Shown: piece by piece, positions 54,472-63,809 of the stretch
Position numbering within the stretch: position 1 is the stretch's first letter
How the letters are laid out: the number at the start of each line of letters is the position of its first letter
Assembly: GCF_005405205.1 (NCBI RefSeq)
Contig: NZ_BJDP01000004.1
Coordinates: 62,001-126,000, forward strand
Direction: 5' to 3'
From: Enterococcus pingfangensis
GTDB taxonomy: Bacteria; Bacillota; Bacilli; Lactobacillales; Enterococcaceae
DNA: 64,000 nt
The notes under the pieces: model-generated
Seen by the model: only the letters and a program-made list of their open reading frames with translations
Databases searched by the model: none
What the model was told of the DNA's origin: nothing
Program-made: the position numbers and the translations under genes

Positions 54472-55539
54472 TTGGAAAAACCCTCAATTTATGGTTTGAG
54501 AAGAGAAGAATTAGTCGAATGGTTTTTGGAACATGGAGAGAAAAAATTCCGAGCTGTGCAAGTTTGGGAATGGCTTTACCGCAGCCGCGTGAGTGAGTTT
54601 GCGGAAATGAGCAACTTATCGAAACAAACGATCGCGCTGTTGGAAGAAAACTTTATCATCAATCCGTTGAAACAATTAGTCGTGCAAGAAGCTAGCGACG
54701 GTACGGTCAAATATTTATTTGAATTGCCGGATCACTTAATGATCGAAACAGTTCTGATGCGTCAAGAATACGGTTTGTCTGTTTGTGTAACGACACAAGT
54801 CGGCTGCAATATCGGGTGTACATTCTGTGCGTCAGGTCTGTTAAAAAAACAGCGTGATTTGACAGCTGGCGAAATCGTCGCTCAAATCATGTTAGTCCAA
54901 CATTATTTTGATGAACGTGGTGAAGAAGAACGCGTTTCTCATATCGTTGTGATGGGGATCGGCGAACCATTCGATAATTACAACAATGTGATGAATTTTC
55001 TTCATGTCATCAATGACGACAAAGGAATGGCGATCGGCGCTCGTCATATCACCGTTTCAACGAGCGGTTTAGTTCCTAAGATCAAAAAATTTGCGGAAAA
55101 TGGTCTACAAGTGAATTTAGCAATCTCGTTGCATGCACCAAATAATGAAATTCGTTCAGCGATCATGCGGATCAATCGGAGTTTCCCAATTGAAAAATTG
55201 ATGGACGCGGTAGACTATTATATTGAAGAAACCAATCGCCGGGTCACTTTTGAATACATCATGTTAGCAGGCGTGAATGATCAGCCGGAACATGCGCAAG
55301 AATTGGCTGATCTAATGAAGAACAAGAAAAAATTGGTTTATGTGAATTTGATTCCTTATAATCCAGTCAGCGAACATGACCAATATTCTCGCAGCAGTAA
55401 AGCAGCAGTGCTACGTTTTTATGATGTCTTGAAAAAGAACGGGATCAATTGCGTGATCCGAAAAGAACACGGAACAGATATCGACGCAGCTTGCGGACAA
55501 TTGCGGAGCAAACAAATGAAGAAAGTTGCGGCAAAATAA
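54472..55539 (+). CDS. rlmN: Dual-specificity 23S rRNA/tRNA adenine-C2 methyltransferase RlmN
   Basis: A 355-residue radical SAM enzyme that starts at TTG (54472) after a perfect AGGAGGTAA site. The iron-sulfur motif is [12 protein letters not shown]. The second catalytic cysteine is in AACGQL near the C-terminus, and [10 protein letters not shown] is the usual SAM-binding block. It methylates A2503 of 23S rRNA and A37 of some tRNAs. A bidirectional terminator follows. Confidence 0.96.
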   Translation: MEKPSIYGLRREELVEWFLEHGEKKFRAVQVWEWLYRSRVSEFAEMSNLSKQTIALLEENFIINPLKQLVVQEASDGTVKYLFELPDHLMIETVLMRQEYGLSVCVTTQVGCNIGCTFCASGLLKKQRDLTAGEIVAQIMLVQHYFDERGEEERVSHIVVMGIGEPFDNYNNVMNFLHVINDDKGMAIGARHITVSTSGLVPKIKKFAENGLQVNLAISLHAPNNEIRSAIMRINRSFPIEKLMDAVDYYIEETNRRVTFEYIMLAGVNDQPEHAQELADLMKNKKKLVYVNLIPYNPVSEHDQYSRSSKAAVLRFYDVLKKNGINCVIRKEHGTDIDAACGQLRSKQMKKVAAK

Positions 55540-55582
55540 ATTTTTGCGCTACGATTGGGTAAGTAAATAAATTTTAGCAAAA

Positions 55583-55621
55583 AAACAGCCGAGCATACAT
55601 CAAATGTATGTTCGGCTGTTT
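55583..55621. terminator. Bidirectional terminator between rlmN and the DUF2798 gene
   Basis: AAACAGCCGAGCATACAT pairs with ATGTATGTTCGGCTGTTT with one G-T wobble, closing a three-base loop, with A and T runs on both sides. Confidence 0.9.
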
Positions 55622-55626
55622 GTGTC

Positions 55627-56106
55627 TTATGCTAAGATCGTGCCAACTGGAAAAATTCTTCTGAAAACTTTTCGCACAAGCGGACCGGCGATAAGCAATT
55701 GGAAAGGGAGTGCCATTACGACATTTTTTAAAATATTTGTGCCCCAAACAATCAAGAGCTGATCCCAAGCCTGTGTGTGGCTCAATACTTCAACTGCACC
55801 ATAAAGGGACATGAAGAAGACCATTGGTAAAACCATACAGCAAGAAACTGTAAGGACCATCCGGATAGGGCTAGCTGAAGCGGGTAGTAGTTTGAAGGCG
55901 ATTTTTTTGGCTGTTGCTGATACAACAAACCAATCTAAAAGCAGCGCGCATAGGTAACCTAAAGGCAAACCTATCCAGGCAGTTTTTAAGACGTCTAATG
56001 TGAAAGCCCCCGTATGTAAATAAACATTGTACAAACTCATCCAAAGCACCATCACAAAACATATCATTACAGTATAAACAAAACTTTCTCTTTTATTTCT
56101 TGGCAT
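55627..56106 (-). CDS. DUF2798 membrane protein
   Basis: The ATG at 56106 follows AGGAGG; an open frame 39 bases longer has no ribosome site. The 159-residue protein contains two copies of the roughly 65-residue DUF2798 unit, each with two hydrophobic helices (YTVMICFVMVLWMSLYNVYL and TVSCCMVLPMVFFMSLYGAV). The function is unknown. It lies downstream of a possible 40-residue ORF and the Nudix regulator on the same strand. Confidence 0.85.
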   Translation of the reverse strand: MPRNKRESFVYTVMICFVMVLWMSLYNVYLHTGAFTLDVLKTAWIGLPLGYLCALLLDWFVVSATAKKIAFKLLPASASPIRMVLTVSCCMVLPMVFFMSLYGAVEVLSHTQAWDQLLIVWGTNILKNVVMALPFQLLIAGPLVRKVFRRIFPVGTILA

Positions 56107-56116
56107 AAAGATCCTC

Positions 56117-56239
56117 CTATAATTTTGAATACAAAAAAGCGGCAATCGTATAACTCGCTACGACAACCACTTTGGGAATCTTCACTGCGTTATGGAAAGA
56201 CAATTTTTTTGCTTCTCCATTATATACAGACTTTTCCAT
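56117..56239 (-). CDS. Possible small membrane-peptide ORF (40 residues)
   Basis: On the minus strand an ATG at 56239 opens 40 codons that end in TAG inside the ribosome-site region of the DUF2798 gene. The peptide has a polar N-terminal half (MEKSVYNGEAKKLSFHN) and a hydrophobic C-terminal half (KVVVVASYTIAAFLYSKL) that could insert in the membrane. No clear Shine-Dalgarno precedes it, so it may be fortuitous. It fills the 150-base gap between the Nudix gene and DUF2798. Confidence 0.3.
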   Translation of the reverse strand: MEKSVYNGEAKKLSFHNAVKIPKVVVVASYTIAAFLYSKL

Positions 56240-56257
56240 TTAATGTAAGTAAAAAGT

Positions 56258-57088
56258 TTATTTTTTTTCACCAATCTCATCTTTTAGACGATAAATCTTA
56301 GAAGGACGGCCAATTCCAACCGGTCGTTCACCTAGTTCATCAAAATATTGCAGCATTGCTTTTTTGAAATTAGAATGGTCGACCGTTCTGAAATCAACGC
56401 CTAAGAATTTGGCAAAGACTTTGCGTGCTTCGGTAATCGTAAACTCGGCACCTAAGACTTGTAGAATCAGCGGTTCGTGATCCATTTTATTTACGACCCG
56501 ATTGAAAGCTTTACGGATGATTTCATTGTGGTCAAAGGCCAATGTGTCTTTACCGATTGATTTGCCTGTTTCCAAATCGATTTCAATGGAAATATCGTCT
56601 TCACTCGTCAAACGGATCGTTTCGCCATGCCGCTCCATATTGAACCAGCGCGCGTCTTGCGTATCATCACCAGCAGTCGGCGGTACTTGACCGATAAAAG
56701 CCAAATAGCTGACAGTGATGACCCAGCCGCGGGGATCACGATTGGGTGAACTGAAGGTATGAAGCTGTTCCACATTTTTTCTGCCGATCACTAGCCCCGT
56801 TTCTTCCGCTGTTTCACGCCGCACGCTGTCATTAGTCGATTCATCTCGCTCCACAAAGCCGCCAGGAAGCGCCCAGGAGTTGCGATAGGGATTGCCGCGC
56901 CGTTGGATCAGCAAGATCTTTAATTGATCTTCTTCCTTGTTGTAGCCCATGATCACGATGTCGACAGTGACAGAAGGTTTTTCGTATTCTGGATGCGCTT
57001 GTTCTTTGTACCAAGCGATGAATTCTGCTTCATCTGCTTCGTGTTCATAATAATCTTTTTCTGCTTCTTTAGAGGCAAATTTTTCCAT
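56258..57088 (-). CDS. Nudix hydrolase-related NAD-metabolism regulator (NrtR-like)
   Basis: The start at 57088 follows AGGTG; the longer open frame to 57145 is not supported. The 276-residue protein has a Nudix domain with the box GGFVERDEST-RRETAEETG, matching GX5EX7REUXEEXGU, and a C-terminal winged helix (LQVLGAEFTITEARKVFAKF, then GRPSKIYRL). This is the NrtR architecture: an ADP-ribose-sensing repressor or a hydrolase of NAD-linked substrates. No niacin gene is adjacent, so the target is unknown. Confidence 0.88.
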   Translation of the reverse strand: MEKFASKEAEKDYYEHEADEAEFIAWYKEQAHPEYEKPSVTVDIVIMGYNKEEDQLKILLIQRRGNPYRNSWALPGGFVERDESTNDSVRRETAEETGLVIGRKNVEQLHTFSSPNRDPRGWVITVSYLAFIGQVPPTAGDDTQDARWFNMERHGETIRLTSEDDISIEIDLETGKSIGKDTLAFDHNEIIRKAFNRVVNKMDHEPLILQVLGAEFTITEARKVFAKFLGVDFRTVDHSNFKKAMLQYFDELGERPVGIGRPSKIYRLKDEIGEKK

Positions 57089-57147
57089 GTAGTGTTCACC
57101 TATTTTCTTATAAGTATTTTCTACTTTATTGTAGCATGAATACAAAG

Positions 57148-57178
57148 AAAAGGGGAACTCCGCATGGAATTCCCCTTT
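57148..57178 (-). terminator. Terminator of prsA
   Basis: Minus-strand AAAGGGGAATTCC and GGAGTTCCCCTTT pair around an ATGC loop and are followed by T residues, between prsA and the Nudix gene. Confidence 0.8.
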
Positions 57179-57189
57179 GTTTGCTCAAA

Positions 57190-58119
57190 TTATTTTGTTG
57201 AGTCAGTTGTTGTTTGACCAGAACTGTCAGTAGTCAAGAATTCAGATAAGATATTTTCAAATGAATCATCTTTGATCTTAACATTTGCTTTCTTCAACTC
57301 TTTTGAAATAACTTCAGAAGAGAAGGTTTGGTCAGCCATTTGTGTATCTTCGGCGATTTGTTGCAATTCTTCTTTGTATTTGTCCATGTCATTGCCTTTA
57401 GATGAAGTTTTTTCCATCTTCACAATGTAATAACTTGTTTGGTACGTAGATGAATCTGTTGCAGTGATCACGTCAGAAACTTCACCATTTTTTAACTTGA
57501 AGGCCGCTTCTTTTACTTCAGAAGGAACAGTTGATGATTGCGAATCAAATTTGATTTGACCGCCATCTTCTTTTGTTGTTGAATCTTGTGATTTTTCTTT
57601 TGCGATTTTAGCGAAGTCGCCTTTATCGTCTAACTGTTCTTTGATTTCTTTAGCATCGTCTTCACTGCTTGCTAAAATAATTCGAGCAGTCACTTCAGGA
57701 TGGAATGAATCCCAGGCTGTTTTTAAATCTTTATCAGTGATCTTCAAATGTGCTTTCAAGCCTTCTTGGAAAGCGAGTGATTGTTTCAAATATTCTTTAT
57801 ATGATTTCTTTGTGTAACCGGCAGATTGTAATTGGGTATCAAAAGTATCGCCCAATTCTTTTTTCTGCTTATTGTATTCTTTGTCGACTTCTTTGTCGGT
57901 TACTTTATCACCATAAGCATTTTCAAATACTTTATAGATGATCATGTTGCGGACCAAACTTTGATTGGTTTGTTCTTTCTTTGCTTCGGTATAGAAATCT
58001 TCGACGGTGATTTTTCCGCCTTTCATGGTCGCGATGTCTTGATTAGAACTTCCTGAACAGGCTCCTAATACAATCACGCTAAGCAAGCCTGCTGTGGCTA
58101 AAAGGATCTTTTTCTTCAT
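57190..58119 (-). CDS. prsA: PrsA extracellular foldase (peptidyl-prolyl isomerase lipoprotein)
   Basis: A 309-residue lipoprotein with lipobox LGAC. The N-terminal chaperone half is helical, and the central parvulin domain spans about residues 140-240 (VTARIILASSEDDAKEI, then KEDGGQIKFDSQSSTVP). A helical C-terminal half and a Ser/Thr-rich tail follow. PrsA folds secreted proteins on the outer face of the membrane. The parvulin domain lacks the usual His-rich active-site consensus, as in several Gram-positive PrsA proteins, so isomerase activity is uncertain. Confidence 0.93.
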   Translation of the reverse strand: MKKKILLATAGLLSVIVLGACSGSSNQDIATMKGGKITVEDFYTEAKKEQTNQSLVRNMIIYKVFENAYGDKVTDKEVDKEYNKQKKELGDTFDTQLQSAGYTKKSYKEYLKQSLAFQEGLKAHLKITDKDLKTAWDSFHPEVTARIILASSEDDAKEIKEQLDDKGDFAKIAKEKSQDSTTKEDGGQIKFDSQSSTVPSEVKEAAFKLKNGEVSDVITATDSSTYQTSYYIVKMEKTSSKGNDMDKYKEELQQIAEDTQMADQTFSSEVISKELKKANVKIKDDSFENILSEFLTTDSSGQTTTDSTK

Positions 58120-58267
58120 TTCTATGCTACAACTCCTAAAATTAAAATGTACATCTGTTTGTTAATCCGTCCCAACTATAACATATCTAAAATTACAAAG
58201 GAAAGGGATAAAAATAGTTTCCGAGAAAATTCATAATTAAAACACAATTACTTAAACAAATCTGGGG

Positions 58268-58663
58268 TTATTCACCAGTTTCTGCAGGTCTTGTCAACGA
58301 AAAGCGGCCTTTTTTGATCACAGTCGTGTCTGCAGTTTGAGTTTGTGGCAAGGATTGATTAATCTTTTCTAATTGTGCTTGGATCTGTTGAATCCGAGGA
58401 TCTGCTTGAAAACGAAATTCTTCAAGATCTTTTTCTACGCCGGATTTAAAAGCAGGGGCAAGGGTATCGAATGTGTTTTTTAAATTAGTTGCTGATTCGC
58501 GAAATGCGGTCAAATTATCATTTAGTTCATCCGTCAGCACCACCAACTCGCGTGTATTGGTAATTAATTTTTCACGCGTCTCTTCTCCTTTTCGCGGAGC
58601 TAACAAGAGTCCGCCTAGCGTACCGAGGCCTGCGCCAAAGAGAATTCCTTTGAAAAATCCCAT
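58268..58663 (-). CDS. YtxH-domain protein
   Basis: A 131-residue protein with a single N-terminal membrane anchor (MGFFKGILFGAGLGTLGGLL), the APRKG turn typical of YtxH proteins, then a long helical tail (TLAPAFKSGVEKDLEEFRFQ). The ATG directly follows the stop codon of the HIT gene, so the two are translationally coupled. YtxH proteins are linked to general stress responses, but a specific function is not known. Confidence 0.88.
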   Translation of the reverse strand: MGFFKGILFGAGLGTLGGLLLAPRKGEETREKLITNTRELVVLTDELNDNLTAFRESATNLKNTFDTLAPAFKSGVEKDLEEFRFQADPRIQQIQAQLEKINQSLPQTQTADTTVIKKGRFSLTRPAETGE

Positions 58664-59089
58664 CTATTTCACCTGCTCTTTGATCTTATCAGCGATTGCT
58701 TGCATCTCTTCTGGTTTTTGTTGTTCCGCATGATTGCCGAAATGAATGGAGAAATCGTCTTTTTTGCTATAACGCGGAACTAAATGAACGTGGGAGTGGA
58801 AGACCGATTGATAAGCAAGTTCTTTATTATTATTTAAAATATTCAAACCTTCCATTTCGGGAAATGCTTTTTCAAGGGCACGCGCGATTTTAGGAATGCG
58901 GGCAAAAACATCGGCTGCCAGTTCTTCATCGTAATCAAAAATATCAGTCACATGTTGTTTTGGCACAACTAATGTGTGGCCTTTGGTGGCTTGTGAAATA
59001 TCTAAAAAAGCATAGACTTTTTCGTCCTCATAAACTTTGTAGCTGGGGATTTCTTGATCGATAATTTTACAAAAAATACAATTTTCCAT
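58664..59089 (-). CDS. hinT: HIT-family protein (HinT-like nucleotide hydrolase)
   Basis: The start at 59089 (MENCIFCKIIDQEIPSYKVY) follows AAAGGATG; an ATG 9 bases upstream sits inside that site. The 141-residue protein has the HIT triad HSHVHLVP in FHSHVHLVPRYS and Cys-containing CIFCKI at the N-terminus. HinT hydrolyses adenosine phosphoramidates. It lies divergent from ecsA, an arrangement common in Firmicutes. Confidence 0.94.
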   Translation of the reverse strand: MENCIFCKIIDQEIPSYKVYEDEKVYAFLDISQATKGHTLVVPKQHVTDIFDYDEELAADVFARIPKIARALEKAFPEMEGLNILNNNKELAYQSVFHSHVHLVPRYSKKDDFSIHFGNHAEQQKPEEMQAIADKIKEQVK

Positions 59090-59244
59090 TGCAAACATCC
59101 TTTCTAATTACTCATCATCACTTTATTTTAGATCACTGCTAGTGAAAAGCATCCTGACAAGTGTAATTTCTACTTTTACTTTACCATAACTTGTAATACT
59201 TGTGCGGGAAAAGGTCAAGTGAAGCGTAATTATTTGCGGGATTC

Positions 59245-59253
59245 TGCTATAAT
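59245..59253 (+). promoter_or_regulatory. Extended -10 promoter of ecsAB
   Basis: TGCTATAAT at 59245-59253 is a consensus extended -10 with no good -35. The ATG of ecsA is 28 bases downstream. Confidence 0.6.
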
Positions 59254-59280
59254 ACTAACTAAGAAATTGGAGGGGATAAA

Positions 59281-60018
59281 ATGAGCTTAGCAATTCAGCA
59301 TGTTACAGGCGGTTACGGCCATGTGCCTGTTTTAAAAGATATTGATTTTGAAGTCAACAATGGTGAAATGATCGGTCTGATCGGCTTGAATGGTGCCGGA
59401 AAATCAACCACTATCAAAAATATCATCGGTTTATTGACACCGCAAAAAGGGACGATCACGGTTGATGGATTAACGCTGCAAAAAGATCCTGAGAACTATC
59501 GGAAAAAAATCGGCTACATCCCTGAGACACCTTCATTATATGAAGAACTGACGTTACGCGAACACATCGAAGTGACGGCGATGGCTTACGATATTCCAAA
59601 AGAAACAGCGATGCAGCGAGCAGAATCCTTATTGAAGACCTTTCGTTTAGAAAATCGGTTGGACTGGTTTCCAGTGAATTTTTCTAAAGGGATGAAACAA
59701 AAAGTGATGGTCTTATGCGCTTTTTTGATCCAGCCTAGTTTATACATTATCGATGAACCATTTTTAGGATTGGACCCGCTGGCAATCAACGCTTTATTGG
59801 AATTGATGGTGACGATGAAAAATCAAGGAGCGGCGATTTTGATGTCGACGCATATTTTAGCGACTGCCGAAAAATATTGTGATCGCTTCGTTGTGCTGCA
59901 TGAAGGAGAAGTCCGCGCTCAAGGCACGTTGCAGGAGTTGCAGGCAGAATTTGATTTGCCGGGCGCTTCTTTAGATGAAATCTATATCGCACTGACAAAG
60001 GAGAAAGAACATGCTTGA
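59281..60018 (+). CDS. ecsA: ABC transporter ATP-binding protein EcsA
   Basis: A 245-residue ATPase with Walker A GLNGAGKST, signature FSKGMKQKV and Walker B LYIIDEPFLGLDP, followed by the switch His in LMSTHILATAE. It ends with IYIALTKEKEHA. It overlaps ecsB by 8 bases. EcsAB affects secretion, intramembrane proteolysis and competence in Bacillus; the transported substrate is unsettled. Confidence 0.95.
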   Translation: MSLAIQHVTGGYGHVPVLKDIDFEVNNGEMIGLIGLNGAGKSTTIKNIIGLLTPQKGTITVDGLTLQKDPENYRKKIGYIPETPSLYEELTLREHIEVTAMAYDIPKETAMQRAESLLKTFRLENRLDWFPVNFSKGMKQKVMVLCAFLIQPSLYIIDEPFLGLDPLAINALLELMVTMKNQGAAILMSTHILATAEKYCDRFVVLHEGEVRAQGTLQELQAEFDLPGASLDEIYIALTKEKEHA

Positions 60019-61219
60019 TTTTTTTCTATTGAGGCGTCAGCGCCATCAGAAAAAAATGATGAAATATATGCGCTATGTATTAAATGATCATTTTGTTTTG
60101 GTGTGTTTATTCTTAGTTGGCGGCTTGGCATTCTATTATTCAAATCTATTGAAACAATTACCGCCTGATTTTCCTTGGAGTTTGCCGATTGTCGGGATTA
60201 TCTGGTGGCTGGTTTTACCGTTTGGCAGGTTGGCGACTTTAGTGGAACCGGCGGATATGGCGTTTCTATTGCCAAAAGAAAAAGAGATGGGCGGGTATCT
60301 ATCGCGCGGATTACGGCATTCGCTGGCGTGGCCTTTCAGTATTGAAACATTTGTCTGCGGGGCGTTGCTACCGTTAGTCGTGTTAGCCAAGCAGGTGAGC
60401 TTTGTTCATTTTTTCTTTTTCTTAGTGATGCTTTGGAGCTTGAAGTTAGGAAATTTACGGATCCAGCGTTTGGCCTGTTATCAAACAGCCCAAACACAAG
60501 CCCAACGTCTCATGTTTTTATGGGTTATCGCCAGCGGTGGAATCATTTTTATCAGCTTGTATAGTTTTGCTTGGCTTGGGACGATCCTTGCACTCATTGC
60601 CGCGTTTGGTTTTGTTTTACTGACACAAGAAAAAGACCGGCTGTTAGATTGGAGCAGGATGATCGACCGAGAAAATATGCGGCTGCATCGTATCTACCAA
60701 TTCATCAATTTGTTTACAGACGTTCCTGAAATCGAAGCAAAAGTTCGCCGGCGAAAATACTTAGATGGTCTATTAGCAAGAATTTCCTTCAAGCAAGAGA
60801 ATACATTCTTGTATTTATTTGCTCGCGGTGCTTTGCGCGGTGCAGTTTTTGGCGGTTTATTTTTCCGCTTGCTGATCGTTGGGGCAGTCTTGTTAGTTTC
60901 ATTAACTGATTTTCGGTTTATTGTCGGAGTCAGCGCATTATTCATTTATTTGATCGGGTTTCAAATGATCCCATTGTATAATCAATTTGATTATATTGGC
61001 GCGACGCAGCTGTATCCTGTAGCGGAAAAATATAAGAAAGCCGCCTTGCAACGTTTGATGGTGATTTTACTGTTTGCGGCGGCAGTTATTTTCAGTTTGT
61101 GCAGTTTAGTTCATTTATCGATTTTTGAGACGCTGATTTTGTTTGTAGTACTTTTAATTGAAATTGGTTTGTTCGCTTGGTTTTATCTCCCAGTCAGAAT
61201 CAAGAAAATGGAGGGTTAG
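60011..61219 (+). CDS. ecsB: ABC transporter permease EcsB
   Basis: A 402-residue membrane protein with about eight helices and the EcsB pattern of a basic N-terminus (LLRRQRHQKKMMKYMRYVLN) and a central cytoplasmic region (DRENMRLHRIYQFINLFTD). Its start codon lies inside the end of ecsA, so the two are translationally coupled. It ends 3 bases before the dat gene. Confidence 0.92.
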   Translation: MLDFFLLRRQRHQKKMMKYMRYVLNDHFVLVCLFLVGGLAFYYSNLLKQLPPDFPWSLPIVGIIWWLVLPFGRLATLVEPADMAFLLPKEKEMGGYLSRGLRHSLAWPFSIETFVCGALLPLVVLAKQVSFVHFFFFLVMLWSLKLGNLRIQRLACYQTAQTQAQRLMFLWVIASGGIIFISLYSFAWLGTILALIAAFGFVLLTQEKDRLLDWSRMIDRENMRLHRIYQFINLFTDVPEIEAKVRRRKYLDGLLARISFKQENTFLYLFARGALRGAVFGGLFFRLLIVGAVLLVSLTDFRFIVGVSALFIYLIGFQMIPLYNQFDYIGATQLYPVAEKYKKAALQRLMVILLFAAAVIFSLCSLVHLSIFETLILFVVLLIEIGLFAWFYLPVRIKKMEG

Positions 61220-61222
61220 CAG

Positions 61223-62092
61223 ATGAAAGTATTATGGAATGAACAAATCGTCGATGAATCGGCAGTAAAGATTGATTTAGAAGATCGCGGGTATCAATTT
61301 GGCGACGGCATTTATGAAGTGATCCGCATCTATGATGGCTGTCTGTATATGGAAAAAGAACATTTGGATCGTTTATGGGACAGTGCGGCAAAAATCCGTC
61401 TGCCGCTGCCTTTTACTAAAGAAGAATTAAGTCGGCGTTTGCGACGCTTAGCGCGAGAGGTTGGTTTGGCTAATGCTCGAATTTATTTTCAAGTGACTCG
61501 CGGGACCGCGAAACCCAGGCTACATGATTTTCCTGATTCTACAGTCGTTCAACCGGTCTTATTAGCAGATATCCAACCAGTGTCACGACCAAGTGTTAAC
61601 CAAAAGCTTGGTATTCGTGCTGGGTTTGTCGAAGATAGAAGGTGGCTGCATTGCGATATCAAATCGATCAGTCTATTGGGCAATCTGTTGGCGTTAGATG
61701 AAGCCAAACAAAAAGGCTATGATGAAGCCGTTTTGCTGCGTGACGGCTATGTGACGGAAGCCTCAGCTTCTAATTTGTGGATGGTGAACGAAGGAATCCT
61801 TTATACGCATCCCGATGGACAGTTGGTTTTACCGGGAATCACAAAAATAAAAATTCGTGAATTGGCAATAGTGTTAGGCATTGAACTAAGAGAAACAGCC
61901 TTTACTAAAAAAGAATTATTAGCTGCTGATGAATGTTTCAAGTCTAGCTCAGTTGCTGAAATCATTCCGATCGTTGCGCTCGATGAGCAAAAGATCGGCG
62001 AGGGAATGCCTGGAAAAGTGACAAAAAAATTACTGAATGCGTATCATGAAGCCATAAAGTTAACGGTTCAGACGCATCGCAATGAAAAATAA
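61223..62092 (+). CDS. dat: D-amino-acid aminotransferase
   Basis: A 289-residue fold-type IV PLP enzyme of normal Dat length. Early conserved residues are EDRGYQFGDGIYEV, the PLP lysine is in LHCDIKSISLLGNLLALDEA, and EASASNLWMV is typical of the family. It makes D-amino acids, such as D-glutamate and D-alanine, for peptidoglycan. It starts 3 bases after ecsB with GGAGGG inside the end of that gene, so it shares the ecs transcript. Confidence 0.94.
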   Translation: MKVLWNEQIVDESAVKIDLEDRGYQFGDGIYEVIRIYDGCLYMEKEHLDRLWDSAAKIRLPLPFTKEELSRRLRRLAREVGLANARIYFQVTRGTAKPRLHDFPDSTVVQPVLLADIQPVSRPSVNQKLGIRAGFVEDRRWLHCDIKSISLLGNLLALDEAKQKGYDEAVLLRDGYVTEASASNLWMVNEGILYTHPDGQLVLPGITKIKIRELAIVLGIELRETAFTKKELLAADECFKSSSVAEIIPIVALDEQKIGEGMPGKVTKKLLNAYHEAIKLTVQTHRNEK

Positions 62093-62181
62093 TCAAAGAA
62101 GAACATACATGCTCTTGACTCAGACCTCTTCCGCGACTAAAATAGTAAATACGTTTAAAATGCTAGGGGAGGGCCTTGGGA

Positions 62182-62964
62182 ATGGAATTTCAGTTGGATA
62201 GTGACTGGCGCGTACAGCCAATCAAAGGCGATACGGGAAAAACGTATATCGGTTACCGTGACGAAGATCGCGTCTTCATTAAACGAAATACCACCCCGAT
62301 GTTGGCGGCTTTATCTCGTGAAGGCATTGCACCAAAACTTGTTTGGATCAAACGGACAGGAAATGGCGACACATTGACCGCGCAAGAATGGTTAGATGGT
62401 CGGATTCTTGAACCGGAAGAAATCTCGCGCCGCAACGATGTAGTCGATGTGCTGTATCACTTGCATCACTCGCCTTCATTGAAAGTGATGTTAAAAAAAA
62501 TGGGTGGACGTCAAGTCTCACCGCAACAGCTCTTGGCTGATTATGAAGCAAATTTACCGACGATGATCGAGCAAAACGCTTTTATTGAATTGGTCTATGA
62601 TTATTTAAAAAAGAACGTTCCAACGTATGCTAAGAAAAATTATACTGTGGTACATGGCGACGTGAATCATCGAAATTGGTTAGTATCTTCTAATTATTTA
62701 TATTTAGTTGATTGGGATTCGGTGATGTTTGCGGATCCGGCGTTAGATATCGGAACGATTTTAGGAAGTTATGTCCCGCTGTCTAGTTGGAGTAAATGGC
62801 TGGTCCGTTATGGCATTCGCCCAACCGATGAAAACATGGAGCGGATCTATTGGTACGGCTTGATGAGTCTGCTGCTGGAAATTGCCCGCCAATACAAACG
62901 GGATGAATTGCATCATATGAATCAAGTGATTTTACAATTAAAACGAATTTTTGCCGGAAGCTGA
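62182..62964 (+). CDS. YtmP-like phosphotransferase (choline/aminoglycoside kinase fold)
   Basis: The ATG at 62182 follows GGGAGGG; a TTG 6 bases upstream is less likely. The 260-residue protein has a protein-kinase-like N-lobe and the APH motifs VVHGDVNHRNWLV (catalytic Asp) and LYLVDWDSVMFAD (metal-binding Asp). This gene is regularly found directly upstream of trmB in Firmicutes, as here. The acceptor of phosphate is unknown. Confidence 0.9.
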   Translation: MEFQLDSDWRVQPIKGDTGKTYIGYRDEDRVFIKRNTTPMLAALSREGIAPKLVWIKRTGNGDTLTAQEWLDGRILEPEEISRRNDVVDVLYHLHHSPSLKVMLKKMGGRQVSPQQLLADYEANLPTMIEQNAFIELVYDYLKKNVPTYAKKNYTVVHGDVNHRNWLVSSNYLYLVDWDSVMFADPALDIGTILGSYVPLSSWSKWLVRYGIRPTDENMERIYWYGLMSLLLEIARQYKRDELHHMNQVILQLKRIFAGS

Positions 62965-62987
62965 ACGTTTTGTTCGGCTTCTAGTTT
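62957..62987 (+). terminator. Hairpin at the end of the ytmP-like gene
   Basis: GAAGCTGAAC and GTTCGGCTTC pair (one G-T) with the stop codon in the stem, followed by TAGTTTT. It may be a weak terminator. Confidence 0.6.
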
Positions 62988-63074
62988 TGTCAGGCAACAG
63001 GTTCGTTCTGCGTTTCAAAAAGTTCAAACTGAAATACATAGGAAAAATAGAAAAAGGATTTTGGGAGGAAAATA

Positions 63075-63725
63075 ATGCGAGTTAGAAATCGTCCAGGTGC
63101 GGCAGAAATGTTAGCAGCTCGGCCCGAATATGTCGTACAAGAACCGGATGCGTGGAAAGGCCGCTGGTCTGAGCGTTTTGGAAATGATCATCCGATCCAC
63201 ATTGAAATTGGGATGGGGAAAGGCCAATTTATTATTGGGATGGCTGCGGCTCATCCAGAGATCAATTATATCGGCATAGAAATGCAAGTCAGCGTGATCT
63301 CGATCGCTTTAGATAAATTAGTTGAAGCTGAATTACCTAATTTACAATTATTGCATGTGGACGGTTCTGAGCTGACAAATTATTTTGCCGATAGTGAAGT
63401 CGACCAGATTTATTTGAATTTTTCTGATCCGTGGCCTAAGAAAAAGCATGAAAAACGCCGTTTGACGTCACCTAGTTTTTTAGCAGTAGATGAAGAAATC
63501 TTGCGACCTGCTGGAGAGATCCATTTTAAAACGGATAACCAAGGATTGTTTGAATATTCATTGAGTAGTTTTTCAAAGTACGGCATGACCCTGGAACAAA
63601 TATGGTTAGACTTGCATAAAAGTTCGTATGAAGGGAATATTATGACTGAGTACGAAGAAAAATTTTCAAATAAAGGACAGCGGATCTATCGAGTAGAAGC
63701 CCGCTTTCAAGATAAAACAAAATAG
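63075..63725 (+). CDS. trmB: tRNA (guanine-N7-)-methyltransferase
   Basis: A 216-residue TrmB. The SAM site is [16 protein letters not shown], followed by [13 protein letters not shown]. The conserved tRNA-binding block [18 protein letters not shown] is complete. It forms m7G46 in the variable loop of tRNAs. A GGGAGG site precedes the ATG, and a hairpin terminator follows. Confidence 0.97.
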   Translation: MRVRNRPGAAEMLAARPEYVVQEPDAWKGRWSERFGNDHPIHIEIGMGKGQFIIGMAAAHPEINYIGIEMQVSVISIALDKLVEAELPNLQLLHVDGSELTNYFADSEVDQIYLNFSDPWPKKKHEKRRLTSPSFLAVDEEILRPAGEIHFKTDNQGLFEYSLSSFSKYGMTLEQIWLDLHKSSYEGNIMTEYEEKFSNKGQRIYRVEARFQDKTK

Positions 63726-63738
63726 AAAAAGTTGAAAT

Positions 63739-63768
63739 ATGAGCCGAATTTTCGGTTCATCTTTTTTT
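63739..63768 (+). terminator. Terminator of trmB
   Basis: ATGAGCCGAA and TTCGGTTCAT pair with one G-T, followed by C and seven T residues. Confidence 0.85.
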
Positions 63769-63809
63769 GTCTGCAGTTTTTTTGCGTATCTTATTCATGA
63801 GGTGAGGAA

